From the NCBI GenBank assembly GCA_963556695.1, contig CAUWAG010000012.1, positions 1,798,001 to 1,862,000 on the forward strand: 64,000 nucleotides of DNA, written 5' to 3'. Shown here piece by piece: positions 11,417-22,341 of this stretch. This DNA comes from Anthostomella pinea (taxonomy: Eukaryota; Ascomycota; Sordariomycetes; Xylariales; Xylariaceae). A program made the position numbers and the translations under genes. Position 1 is the stretch's first letter. Each line of letters starts with the position of its first letter. Below the pieces are notes generated by a model. It did no database searches. It was given only the letters and a program-made list of their open reading frames with translations, and was not told the origin of the DNA.

Positions 11417-14400
11417 ATGGCGAGCTTCCTCAGAGGAAGGCAGGCAGGTATACCAGATCTGTCTGAGAATATCCTGCCAGGACTGTTCGGTCCAGACGAC
11501 CGTTCTCGCTATGGCATCAATTCCAAAATCAGGTAGGCGTGCACTTGGGGATAACACAGAGGGCGCGAGCTAATGCCTCGTTTCCTGTAGCTGTATGGCC
11601 TTTGAGCCAGTCCAGTCCCTTCTGGCCGTCGGCACCACCGAATCCAAGTTTGGCACCGGGCGAATAGACGTCTTTGGCCAAAACCGAGTCCACAAGTTCT
11701 TCGTCCCCCCGCGGACGACCTCCTTCGCAGATTTGCAGTTCTGCGCCAACAGACTCATCAGCCTCGACACGAAGAACGAAGTTATAATCTGGGACCTGGA
11801 CCGGGGGCAGCAGATCACTGGCTTCCATGCCCCCGGTATCGTTACTGCTATGACTACCGATCCTATGTTGGATTGGTGTTTCCTGGGTATGCAAACGGGG
11901 GAAGTCTTCGCCTATGATTTGGATCGAGAGCGTCTGTCAAAATTTCGCTTGCCCAACTTCTGGGTCGACAAAGACCCGAGAGCGACTGCTGTGGGACTGG
12001 TTTCCATGCAGCTTCACCCCCGGGATATTGGCAAGCTACTGGTTGGGTATACACACGGGGCCGCCGTTTACTCATTCAAACAAAATCAGCCAACCAAGTT
12101 TTACGAATATTCCATCCCACCGGGAGCTCCTGGTGGCAACAGCCTGGCCGCCGACTCCCTGAGGAAGCCCAAACTCGTTCAAGCCATATGGCATCCCACG
12201 GGTACCTTCATATTAGGCGCCTATGATGACGGTAGCCTCGTGTTCTTTGATGCGAAAGATGGTCGTGTGGTCATGGCACGAACCTTGTACGATGTGAACA
12301 TTGATCATCCCGGTCCACATCCTGGAACGTCCCAACCCAAAAAGCCATTCCTAAAGATTGCGTGGTGTTGCAAACAGAATCCCGAAGATACTGCACTCTT
12401 AATCGCTGGCGGCCAGACCTTGGAAGCGGATGGCTTGACTTTCATCGAGCTCGGTCTGACTCCCAACTACGCGACAAGTTCCTGGCAAATTCTCACCGAC
12501 TACCTCAAGGGGAAGCGGAAGAGCACATTAGAAACGCCTATTGGCGCTGAAGTTGCGAACTTCACCATGGTTCCGAGATCATCGCCTCATTTTGCGGGAG
12601 GTCAAGACCCCTTAGCCATCCTGACGCAACTGTCTTCGGGAGAAGTTATCACTATGAGTTTCCCCAGTGGGTATCATATCTCACCCACCAATCAGCTTCA
12701 TCCGTCTCTATCTCTCGTCCATCCATTTGCTACCAAGCTTACTGTCGCCACACTCGACCGTGATAGGTGGCTTGGAATGGTTGAAACTCGGTCAAAGGGG
12801 GAGCTTTTGCTCAAGGGTGGAGCTGAAGCAGCCCGCCCACGACGACGTTTCGAGGGTCGTACCATCGTCCAGGTTGCACATGCTGATGGTACGGTGCGCA
12901 TCTGGGACGTAGGACATGGTGACGAGATCGAGAATCCATCGCAACTGCAAGTCGACGTTGCCAGATCTCTCGACCGATATGAGGACATTAACATCACAGC
13001 CATGAGCATGGCACTTGCGACTGGAGAACTATCCGTAGGCACAAGCAGAGGTGAAGTAGTAATCTACCGTTGGGGAGGGAATAGGCTTCACGGCCAGAAT
13101 GTTAACCAGAAGCTCGACTCTAAAAATGGCGGGGGTTTGACGGACATCAGCGTGAGAACGGAGCCGGACCTGAAAAGTGGCCTCCAGCCGTTCTCGCTCT
13201 ACGAACTGCACGAAGGTCCCATTAGCGCTCTCACTACGTCTGATGTGGGCTTTGTTGCTGCTGGATCCGAGAATGGCTTTCTCAGCATCATTGACCTTCG
13301 AGGGCCAACGGTGATGTTGCAGGCTTCGATGGCCGACTTTGCGAAGCCCGAGAAGCGTACTTCCTTCCTCAAGAGCCGGTCTAGCGCCTCAGTTAGCAAG
13401 GACTGGGCAGTGGCAATCGAGTTTGGTGTGATGACACTTGACGACGACAAGTATTCCAGTATCTGTTGTTTTGTTGGCACACACCTGGGTAAGGTCTTTA
13501 CATTCAAGTTGCTACCCAAGGGCGGAGGCTACAATGCCGCGTTCGCTGGTGTCACCAGTCTCAACGATAAGGTCGTATCCATATGTCCGATAGTTGCAGA
13601 AACTGGAAAACCTGCTCTAGCAACAGGCCACGCGGTCGCGGCATTGAAGGAAGGGAGACATGTCAATGGCGTACTCGTAGCTGGTAAGGCTAACAACCCG
13701 TTCTCCAACATCAACTGTACAAGCGCTAATGTTACCAGTCACACAATCCGAAGCTCGCATCTTCAAGCCCGCCACCTCCAAAGGTGCATCGAAGTCATTT
13801 GATGATTACCTCTGTCACGCGGCCAAAGTGACCGATTTTGAATTGCACGGCTTTGCGTTGGTTGGGATCTTCAATGACGGGCAGACGAGAGCCTTCAGCT
13901 TACCCGGCCTCAAAGAACTCGGGAGTGCTCCGCTTCCAATGATGGACAGCAGCCGGGTCCAGGATTCGCTCGTCACTGAAGACGGTGGACTATTCTGTTG
14001 GACGTCGCCATCTGAGTTTGCAGTGCTTCAAGCTTGGGGGACCGAGAAAAAGCTGGAGAACTCAGCTGATGTTCTAGTAAATCCCGCCCTCGTCACACCA
14101 CCACGACCTACGATTTCCAACATGGCCTGGATTTCCGGAACACAGTACGTCTCGCCGACGGACCTGGATCTCTTGATTGGCGGTCCCGACAGACCTCCGA
14201 GTAAGAGGATGATGGCCGCGACAACTGCCATGGAACGGGATGCTCGCGGGGGAGGGCCTTCAAGTCCAGGCGGCGCTGCCGGAAGCCAGGAGGGCTGGGG
14301 CGACTACCTCACGAGGCAACTGAACGAGCGCACGGAGAAGCTGAATATGATGAATGACAACATGGACTCCGTGGCGACGAGTAGTCAGAAATGGGCAGAG

Positions 14401-14472
14401 GATGCTGCGAAGTTCGCCAACCGGCAGAAGCGGAATATGATCCTGGGCAGCATTACTCACAAGTTTCTATGA
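11417..14472 (+). CDS. Lethal(2) giant larvae / Sro7-Sro77 / tomosyn family protein
   Basis: Three exons: 11417..11532, 11591..13683 and 13739..14472, giving 980 residues. Introns of 58 nt (gtaggc...ctgtag) and 55 nt (gtaagg...taccag) restore a single frame. Family proteins bind the t-SNARE Sec9 and the Rab Sec4 at the plasma membrane and regulate exocytosis and polarity. The start MASFLRGRQAG is typical of fungal members. WD40-type repeats form an N-terminal propeller (AVGTTESKFGTGRIDVFG, VIIWDLDRGQQITGFHAPG) and a second one follows (VRIWDVG, ISALTTSDVGFVAAGSENG, LSIIDLRG). The C-terminus (TEKLNMMNDNMDSVATSSQ, then WAEDAAKFANRQKRN) resembles the R-SNARE-like coil of tomosyn. The frame extends upstream to 11354, but that would add a poly-Gln leader; the ATG at 11417 is preferred. 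Confidence 0.92.
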
Positions 14473-15367
14473 ACTTGATGGGTATCTGCAGAGAAATAAG
14501 GGAGGACTTGTGTGTTTAGTGATATTGCGTCATATTCCCAAACTTCTTGACCATGAGAAGAGCTTTGTACATATTTCTATGATATCTCAGCAAAGTCGCT
14601 ACCATCTTACCGCGTACTGACATCCGCTGTGACCATGAAAACTTCCTAGGAGACATCGACGCGTCGTGGCAAATCATGTTTGCACACCAACCAGATCAAA
14701 CCACATACATAAGTCGGCTGCGAGTCACTGCCCAAGGCAGATATATAAGGACTGCAGAGGAGATCCCCCTTCAGGCTTCTGCTTCGCTAATCGGAACGAG
14801 GCTGCAGAGCTTCGTATATAACGATGGGCACCAGACTCACAAAACACCATGCCATCGGTTGCCGTAGTGTCAAATTTTACGCGGAGCCCCCCGTTGCCCA
14901 CCACAACCCCGTCCACCTTAGGCATGCCTGGCTCATGAATGATTCCGGTCACTCGCTACCTGTGAACTTTCCAGCTGAAAGTCACTCGCCTAGACGCATT
15001 TGCCAACAACCTCGCACGTTTCCTTCGCGCCGATAAGCTCGTACATTTCCTTCACCACGACACTGCAAAGTGTACCGCACGAACGGGCAAGCCCCTGGTG
15101 CGTCTCTTGTCGTAGCTTACACTGCTATGAAGTTTTCCTGCATCGGTTTCCTGTTCTTTACTTTACCACTCAATATCACAACCATTTCTCCGCGTCCTAA
15201 CCCTACCGCCGCTCTGAAATCGGCAGCACCTCCTACCGTCAACAAGTGACCCCCCTTCCATCGAAACGGCAAGGTACAGACAACACTCGTTCCTCCATCC
15301 CTCACTCCTGATTTGTTCTCGCTCGCTGCTGACGCTCTGCTCATATAGCATCGGTTCGTACACCAAG
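14473..15367. other. Intergenic region
   Basis: 3' flank of the Lgl gene and promoter/5' leader of the RRM gene. A TATA-like atatataagg lies at 14741-14750. No gene seen. Confidence 0.5.
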
Positions 15368-15991
15368 ATGGCAGCAAGAGATGAAAACCCGGTGATCGAG
15401 GGCGAAAACCGTTACCTAGGGGATCTCCGCCTTTACCGAAACACCAGCGCGAACATCCCAGCTGAGATGAGCACAAGACTATGGCTGACTGGACTGCCTG
15501 CATTCTGCACCTACCACCAATTCTTCATGGCAATCCGAGGCGGTGGGCGCGTTTATGCTACCCATGTTGTCGATCCGAACGACAACATTCCCACCTCGGC
15601 TGCTTCTATGACGTTCTTCTCCGAGACCGATGCGAATGCATTCATTGAGCGATGCCAGTCGACGCCACTGATGCTCGGTCACCACGAGGTTTCCGTGCGT
15701 ATACACAGAATTTTCACGGAGGCTGTGCGCACCAACAGCCAGTCGAGAGCTCTCTGCATCACGGGACACCCCTACGTCGCCGACCCGAAGTTCCTGGACT
15801 GGCTATTCCGAGAGAAGTGGGGGATAAAGTACGACGTCGATATGGTGCTGCACACACCTGGCACCAGCAGTAGCCGAGTTGTATACGTGTTCGGCAGCGT
15901 CAGAGGCCAGTCCGAGCGTATCTACTCGAGGCTGATCCGAGATTTCTCAAACTCGGTGTCAGTCAAGTACCTCAAGGACCCGGCGGCCTGA
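15368..15991 (+). CDS. RRM-like protein of unknown function
   Basis: Single exon, 207 residues, ATG in a good context (caccaagatgg). The segment from about residue 37 (TRLWLTGLPAFCTYHQFF) has the beta1-alpha1 pattern of an RNA recognition motif with an RNP2-like LWLTGL. A strand-helix pattern ending in SAASMTFFSETDANAFIERC follows, which fits RNP1 and alpha2 although the aromatic RNP1 residues are weak. A second half (RALCITGHPYVADPKFLDWL) may repeat the fold. Similar short fungal proteins are usually annotated as hypothetical. An RNA-binding role is inferred from fold only; the target is unknown. Confidence 0.65.
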   Translation: MAARDENPVIEGENRYLGDLRLYRNTSANIPAEMSTRLWLTGLPAFCTYHQFFMAIRGGGRVYATHVVDPNDNIPTSAASMTFFSETDANAFIERCQSTPLMLGHHEVSVRIHRIFTEAVRTNSQSRALCITGHPYVADPKFLDWLFREKWGIKYDVDMVLHTPGTSSSRVVYVFGSVRGQSERIYSRLIRDFSNSVSVKYLKDPAA

Positions 15992-17311
15992 GGTGTGAAC
16001 GAGGTACGAAGATCCTGTTGCTTTCCCTCCCATAACTCAATACAGTCTCTGACCAATCTCGCGACAGCTTGTTCACACCCTCAAGATGACTGCTCCTCCT
16101 CCGACCGCGGCTATTTATGCGCCGTTTACTCAAACTATGTGTACTTCAAGTGCAGATCATTTCGCATGGACGCAAGAGACTCGGTTTCTTTTTACGACTG
16201 GCATCCGACACCTCGCCAACCTTCGCCAACCCGGATGTTACAGATGCAAGAGTATTCTGATACTATGGGAGCAGCAAGGACTATAAACTCTCTGTGGCTA
16301 TGTCTGTGGCTGGGCGTGGCTCGGCCACACAGACACCCTATCTGGCAGACCATTCTGATCGGCCAGACAAGTAGACCTACATAGATCAACATTCAATCAC
16401 AATGCACCCAGTTTCGGTCTACCAAAGTACTTCAAGACGGAACAGAGACTGTACTGACTACCGATAAGCTAACACGCATTACTTCAATGCAGTCCAAAAA
16501 GTTTATGATTTACTGCAACGGCACAGCTGTGATCGGGGGTACAATAGTGTCCTCCTTACGTCCGGCACTGTGTACGGAATAGAGGGCAGAGAATACCAGG
16601 ATGACGAAGAGGAGTAAGTCAGGGTATAGGTACTGGGTAACGTTCCTGGCCCTCTCGGCCGGCGTCTCTGTCGGGTTGACAATGATTTGATGATTTCCGT
16701 CATCTTGGTCTAGGGGCATGGAGGTCAGTACGTTGTTGGGGACACGAGTTGCACAGGAGTAGATCAGACGATGACATTGCACTTCCATGCTGCAAGACCT
16801 GCCAGCTGTTCCGACGCTCTTTCAGAACCTCTCATTTTAGTCTTGACAAAAATGCTAGAAGAACTTACCTTACAATTCTGCTAGGCCAGAACCGACTTGG
16901 CACCTCAGGAGGCAATTTTCAGCGATGGTCCCAATCTCTAGGTACCATGATAATCACACAGGCCCAGAATCATACAACTCACTTTGTCCCGCGTTTGAGG
17001 GATCACAATCGATTGCTGGCTTCGTTCCTTGTGTTGCTCATTAACTTTGAGGTTCAGTCAAAGAGAATGTATTATATCGTCATGAGGAACAATACTTTTG
17101 TACCTCCGTGCGCTCAAGGCAAGTCCATTGTTCATACGCGACAAGGGCTCCCTTCTTGTCAACCTTCAGTCATCCTAAGCGTCAATCAACATCATTGAAC
17201 ACAATAGGCTGCGGCCCCTATTTAAGGAGCAGACCAGACCCAGGATTGAGCATCTCGAAAACTGCAACTCAACATCATACATCACATTCACCGGCAGACA
17301 ATCTAATCAAG
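15992..17311. other. Intergenic region
   Basis: No supported gene. Short frames on both strands lack similarity and show no splice-linked continuity. A TATA-like tatttaagg lies at about 17219-17227, roughly 90 bases before the next ATG, and probably belongs to the gene at 17312. Confidence 0.5.
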
Positions 17312-17680
17312 ATGTTTGCTTCAGCTATTGGCTCCCGCCTCATGATGGTATCCATCATCATCATCCTCCTCGCCTCGGCTGTGGTAAGTCTCCCTACTAA
17401 CACCACCGGTGGCCTTAGTCGTCATCGTTGCTGCTCCCTTCATGGTAATCACCACAATGTCACTAGCAACCACACCGTGCACACGTCGAACTCGACCGGC
17501 CACGAACCTAAGCATCCCCACCACTGCAACTGCCCTTGCTGCCATCGGGTCAAGAATGGTACGAGCTATAATCTGACGGAAGCCGTCGGAAAAGCGGACG
17601 AAGTCTCAGGTTTCGTTGGTCAACAGATGAACACGACAACCTCTGACGGGAATGACACTACTATGAAGAAAGGGTCATGA
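17312..17680 (+). CDS. Small secreted or membrane-anchored glycoprotein, Asn/Thr/His-rich
   Basis: 122 residues. The N-terminus (MFASAIGSRLMMVSIIII, then LLASAVVS) is a strong signal peptide or signal anchor. The mature part is rich in Asn, Thr and His, with many N-X-S/T sequons (NTT, NVT, NHT, NST, NGT, NLT, NTT, NDT) and cysteines arranged as CC, CxCC. That pattern suits an extracellular glycoprotein or effector-like protein. The TGA at 17678 is followed in the same frame by 39 open codons (17681..17797) ending in a hydrophobic helix (EKIVLAVLVAATLTAVLTV), then TGA at 17798. The gene may therefore once have encoded, or may by readthrough encode, a C-terminal membrane or GPI-type anchor. A gtaagt at 17384 looks like a donor, but every downstream acceptor tried shifts to early stops. 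No family recognised. Confidence 0.6.
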   Translation: MFASAIGSRLMMVSIIIILLASAVVSLPTNTTGGLSRHRCCSLHGNHHNVTSNHTVHTSNSTGHEPKHPHHCNCPCCHRVKNGTSYNLTEAVGKADEVSGFVGQQMNTTTSDGNDTTMKKGS

Positions 17681-18297
17681 TTCAAGTTCAGACCTAAAGG
17701 GCCAGTCTTCAGGAATCGTGCTTCGAACGATGCTTTCGCTGAGAAGATTGTCTTGGCTGTGTTGGTAGCTGCAACTCTCACTGCCGTATTGACCGTTTGA
17801 GCAGGCCTCACGATATGGCAATCTAGCAGGGGAAGATGAGTACAAGTAAGTCATTTTCATAGATGTGTATGTCTTTAGTCACAGATGTGATCAATTCAAT
17901 TTACCCTCCCATTATCGTCTGCCTGTGGTTATATTTCATGTATGCCAATGCTGACTCCTTTCGGTGAATGTCTGACATGGCTTCGTACCCTCTTGAATTC
18001 ATACTGATGTGACACCTGCCTGGGTGCTTTGTTAACCAAAGCATTGAGTGTGTCACTGTCCATGTTTCGACTTTGCATATGTTACAATGTGTATGACCGT
18101 AGTTGACGACAGAGTCATCGAAGACCCCTGACTAGACCTCGTACTGTCAATCGGGACATCCCCAAATGAAGAATTTTAGAATGTGTATCTGGAGCTTCAC
18201 ATCTTTATCATGGACAAACGAGCCCCAAACAGGACTGATCCTCCAAGCAACCCTGCAAACGTCCACTGGTTGATCTCGGCTTACGCTCTCCGACAAG
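17681..18297. other. Intergenic region with in-frame hydrophobic extension of the upstream gene
   Basis: 17681..17797 is the open extension described for the glycoprotein gene. The remainder, to the ATG at 18298, has no coding signal. Confidence 0.45.
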
Positions 18298-20717
18298 ATG
18301 TCCGATCGCGCAAGCCCCCCAATCATCCAAACGAACCGCCACACGTTCGGCCCTGCCAATAAGACAGAAATCTGTCACGAATGCCTCCAGAAGTGGCACA
18401 AAGAATCTGTCACCATCGTCGGCGGTGGCGCAGCTGGTGTCGCTGTAGCTCTGAGCCTCATCCAAAAAGCTCGCGAAGGCTGGAGTTCCATACGACGACT
18501 GACGATCATCGAAAAAGGCGACGAGCCGGCCGCAGGCCTTGCATATTCCGCCGAGTCCGCCAACACGATATTGAACCGACAGGTCTCGATGATGCCGGTT
18601 ATCCACGGACAGCCGCGACAGTTCGGGGAGTGGTTATCGAGGCGCAGAGGCGAAGACGAGCGCGACACCGAATACCCAGATAGAACGGAATACGGCCGGT
18701 ATCTGAAGTACTTGCTGCGCTCTGTAAACCAATGGGCATGGGATCTTCAGATAGGGTTCCGACTTCTCCGCGAAGAAGTCATCGATATCGAGCAGTTCGA
18801 GCAGCGGAGCGGCACGTTATACCGCGTCAACTTGGAGGACGGGTCGGCAATCTACTCGAAGAATGTGGTTCTCGCCTTGGGCAACTACGCCAGGGCGCAG
18901 TACAAGCATCTGGACAGCCCGAACTACTTTCCGAATCCATGGCCTACCAGCAAGCTGCAGAAAATCCCGAGCGATGCCTCCGTTGGAGTGATCGGCACCA
19001 ATGCATCGGCTATCGATGTCGTGAGGATACTGTCACAGCAGCACCATCGAGGCCCTATCCATATGATGAGCAGAAACGGTCTTTTGCCCCGCGTGGAGGC
19101 GGCGCATGTGCGCCCGTACCTCCGCTTGCATGCGCTGCATACTATCGCACGCCAGCTAGAGAAAAGAGAGATATCGTTCGACGAAGCTGTGAGCTACCTC
19201 AAGATCGAGATACGTGAGCATGCCGGCATCGAGCTCAATGCCCTGGACATCCTAGAGGAGGGAATGGATCCCCTGGCGCGTCTGAGCGAGGATATCCACC
19301 AAGCTAAATCTGGTAATGCAAACTGGCAGGAAGTCATGCATGCCTTCAAGACGGTCACTGAAAGATACTGGAACTCTCTAACGCACGAAGAGAAAGAGGA
19401 TCTTCTTCAGAGGTACCATTATCTTCGGTCTATCTGCCGGAACCTGATGCCGATAGAGAATGCCGTCATACTGGAATCGCTCATGAAGGGGGCACAGCTC
19501 GAAGTCATCAAAGGTGAAGAAGCGAGTTGCAATAACGGTATCATGTCGATGGGCAGCGGTGACAGCAGAGTCTATGTTGATTACATCGTCGAAGCTACGG
19601 GGCTCCAGTACGATGTGGAACGCATGCGTTCTCCTCTCCTTGAGCGGATACTCCGGAAGAAGATGCTCAAGCCCAATGCTTTCGGCGGCCTCGACGTCGG
19701 CTTTGACGACCTCAAGATACGAGACGGCCTGTACGCCATTGGCTCCCTGACGAAAGGGACGCATATGCTGGTGGAAGACGTCGACCGACTTGCTTGTCAC
19801 GCGGTGAGACTCACGGATACCCTAGTTGGATTGGCACCAAGTCAACCGCGACAGGTATCACTATTCGTCGGCCCGGATATTTTCTCCAAGTATATCATGA
19901 TGCAGAGTGTTCCTCTGCTCCTCGCAGCTGGCCATATGCCGTTCATCTTCATCCTGAACAAACCACAGGTCAAGTCCGACGACCCCGTCTATAGATTCTT
20001 CGAGCATTCCGTGCTCCGACACGTCATCGAACCTCACTATCGGAGTGCCGGCGGAATGTCAACATTGTCCCTCGTCGACGGGTCAGAAGAGACCCCTTTG
20101 GGGTGTTGACCCAGGAAACGGTAGAAGTCCGCGGCTTGGCCATCGCCGACAATATCCGCCGGTATCACATCGACGTCGGAATCCTCATCGGCACCGAGGT
20201 CTCGATGCCAGCCGACGCACGAGGGGCATGCTCCTTGTATCACCTCAAACCGGGTCTCTACCCCGAATACAGGTCCATCGACAAGATACTCGCTTCCGGC
20301 GGGACCAAATACGGCTACGCTCTCGAGTACCTGGGTGCCGCACCCACAGACGACCGCCTGGCCCTGGCACGAGAACGGACTATCACTGACGCCACATGTG
20401 TCTGCAGCGCGCTCTTCGATTGCCATGACCTGGCCACCAAAATCGTCGTTGAGGCTGTCGACAAGGTATCGCGTGGGCAGCCGCTCGTGACAGCGCCAAG
20501 GGGCATCAGCTTTGACGGTATTAACGGTATCATTGAGGTGAGAAAGGGCGAAGGGACCCGCTACGGAATTACCCGGAGGAAGTTGCAGTTGGCGGATATT
20601 CAGGCTATGTCGAGGCGTGTCTGCGAGAACTTCGCGACGTCTAAGATGAATCAGGGGTTGCAGGAAAGGCTTCGAAATGAGCTTGTCCGTCAGCACTTGC
20701 TTGTTGATGATCCATAG
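18298..20717 (+). CDS. FAD/NAD(P)-binding protein fused to formyltransferase-like domain, split by a -1 frame change
   Basis: Two overlapping frames form one gene. Frame A (18298..20109, 603 residues) starts MSDRASPP. It has a dinucleotide-binding loop IVGGGAAGVAVA at about residue 40, FAD-NAD(P)-binding features and a second Rossmann loop (SVGVIGTNASAIDVV), like the YdhS/NAD_binding_9 group. From about residue 520 (VSLFVGPDIFSKYIMM) it resembles the start of a formyltransferase fold. Frame B (open through 20717) continues that fold: GLAIADNIRRYHIDVGILIG, then HLKPGLYPEYR, an analogue of the formyltransferase HPSLLPRYRG loop. The Asn-x-His-Asp catalytic set is not clearly conserved. The frames meet at 20094..20100, a C_CCT_TTG heptamer in zero-frame phase, followed by GGGG and the frame-A stop. 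A -1 slip gives about 806 residues; a one-base deletion in the GGGG run gives the same reading. Substrate unknown. Confidence 0.65.
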
Positions 20718-21555
20718 AGCCCCAGATAGTTTAAGGAGTTCTGGAATCACGTTGAGTTGCTTGCTTTGCTGACTTAAATACGTGTGTGGTGTGGTGGGTG
20801 CAGTTTATAGTGACCCACCTCTCTTCACTTTTACAAGATACTTCGCGGGATAAAATTCTGCCTGGCCCAGCGTCTAGAACTTGGCATGGAGTATTCCTAT
20901 CCATCTCACCGCATTTGCACAGTAACTATGACTTGGCCGGCCACGTGTTTACTAGCCTCATTTCCACGCCCGAAGCAGACCCGGTGTAGACATACCAATT
21001 AGATGACGGTACCGGGGGTCTGGATTTCGAGACCCGTAGGGCTGAACGTGGGACTTAGGCCCCCCACAGCGCCAAGGTTACCCCTATTGGCTGTCGTCGA
21101 CCGTTTGGATCACGGGTATAGTAACTGAACGGGAACCCTAGTCTGGTCCCTGGCACTACCCCTTGATGCGCCCTTGATGCGCCCTGGATGCGCCCTGTAG
21201 AAAATTAGTTGTTCGAAGAAGCTTCTCGCGCAGCCCCTTTTGATCGAACGTGCCAGTTGTTCTCTGCAGGGTCCCTTGCAAAGTAGCAGACCCATTCGTT
21301 GGGATGTTTGATGTGTGATTAAGTACCCACTGCCACGTTGGCTGCCTTTCTATTGTCTAAATTAGAAACACAGGTGAAATGGTACATTGCTGTAGGCCCC
21401 TGGTCTATCTGAGCTGTTCCTCCCCCCCATCGTCCTCTCCATCATGCCAGCACGATGGACACCAGGTCTTCCAATTATTGACAAGCCCAAGAAGTAGTAG
21501 AAAATTGTGATAACCAGCCAGGGTCTTAGTCGTACAGCCCTTTCCTTCCTAGTGT
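20718..21555. other. Intergenic region with an 11-bp tandem repeat
   Basis: Three tandem copies of cccttgatgcg (the third has ccctggatgcg) lie at 21160-21192. No coding frame is supported. Confidence 0.5.
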
Positions 21556-22341
21556 CTACACCAACATGACGTTCCGAGATGTGACGTAGATGGTCCGAAC
21601 AGCAAACTTGGCCTTGATGACCTCGATGATGGGGTCGGCCGAAACGTCAACCACTGGCAGGCCGCTGCTCGAAGAACGGCTTGCGAAGCGTAGGCCAGGA
21701 GCCGAAAAGGCCACATGTCGCCCATCAGTGGCATTTCGATCGTTCTGTTCCGGCATATTGACTCGCTGCCGCATCTTGCCGCTCCGAAGGTCGATCTCGG
21801 CTATGAAGTCTTCGCTTGTCCTTGTTGCCCTTCTCCTTTTCTCGAGGGGCTCGAAGTTGGAGAGGGCTCTTGTCTCTGGGTCGACCCAGATACTGCCGCC
21901 GTCGACGCATCCGTGTAGGTAGGCGCAGGAGTCTGCTAGCTCGAGACAGTGAGGACCGGTGTACGGAGTGATGTCGATAGAGGAGACGATGTCCCCTACC
22001 GAGAGGTCGAGGACGGATATCTCCTGGCCGAGCTCTACCGGTGCAAACGCGTTGCCTTGCCGGTGTCTTTGGCATACGTAGAGCAGGTTTCGGTACCAGT
22101 CGTGGACAATCTCTTGCGGCTCCGCGAGGAGGTCGTCTAGAATGTAGACGCGGTATGATACGGCGATGTCCGCAAATGTAGTTGGCTGACTCTGTGATCG
22201 ACTCATCTTGCCTTTGGGGTTTCGGTTACCTCTGCGGTCTGGAGGCTCGTCCCTGCCAGTGAAGATATCTCGGATGTGGTCGGTGATGGATTTTGATGAA
22301 GGCCCTCCTTTGGATGAATATATGTCTCTGGATGTTGCCAT
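21556..22341 (-). CDS. Hypothetical protein with beta-propeller (YVTN-like) blades, probably incomplete
   Basis: 261 residues from the ATG at 22341. The N-terminal 55 residues are polar and basic (SKGGPSSKSITDHIRDIF, NRNPKGKMSRSQSQ) and lack a signal peptide. The middle resembles YVTN or quinoprotein-like propeller blades: RNLLYVCQRH, then EISVLDLSVGDIVSSIDI, TPYTGPHCLELADSCAYLHG and SIWVDPETRALSNFEP. A final blade-like segment is FIAEIDLRSGKMRQRV. A closed propeller usually needs about 300 or more residues of blades, so this copy is short or degenerate. There is no catalytic motif I can name. The gene stands alone between two long noncoding regions. Confidence 0.5.
   Translation of the reverse strand: MATSRDIYSSKGGPSSKSITDHIRDIFTGRDEPPDRRGNRNPKGKMSRSQSQPTTFADIAVSYRVYILDDLLAEPQEIVHDWYRNLLYVCQRHRQGNAFAPVELGQEISVLDLSVGDIVSSIDITPYTGPHCLELADSCAYLHGCVDGGSIWVDPETRALSNFEPLEKRRRATRTSEDFIAEIDLRSGKMRQRVNMPEQNDRNATDGRHVAFSAPGLRFASRSSSSGLPVVDVSADPIIEVIKAKFAVRTIYVTSRNVMLV

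Noticed and set aside
16749..17198. 149-residue plus-strand frame upstream of the glycoprotein gene
   Set aside because: Compositionally random, without hydrophobic, repeat or family features, and it overlaps the promoter with the TATA-like box.
17384..17418. Model-like intron (gtaagt ... ctaac ... cttag) in the small glycoprotein gene
   Set aside because: It would be only 35 nt and shifts the frame into an early stop; the next acceptor (17466) also leads to stops. The unspliced frame keeps the signal peptide and sequons.
20037..20750. 237-residue minus-strand frame opposite the FAD/formyltransferase gene
   Set aside because: It is the complement of the real coding frames, with no domain resemblance of its own.
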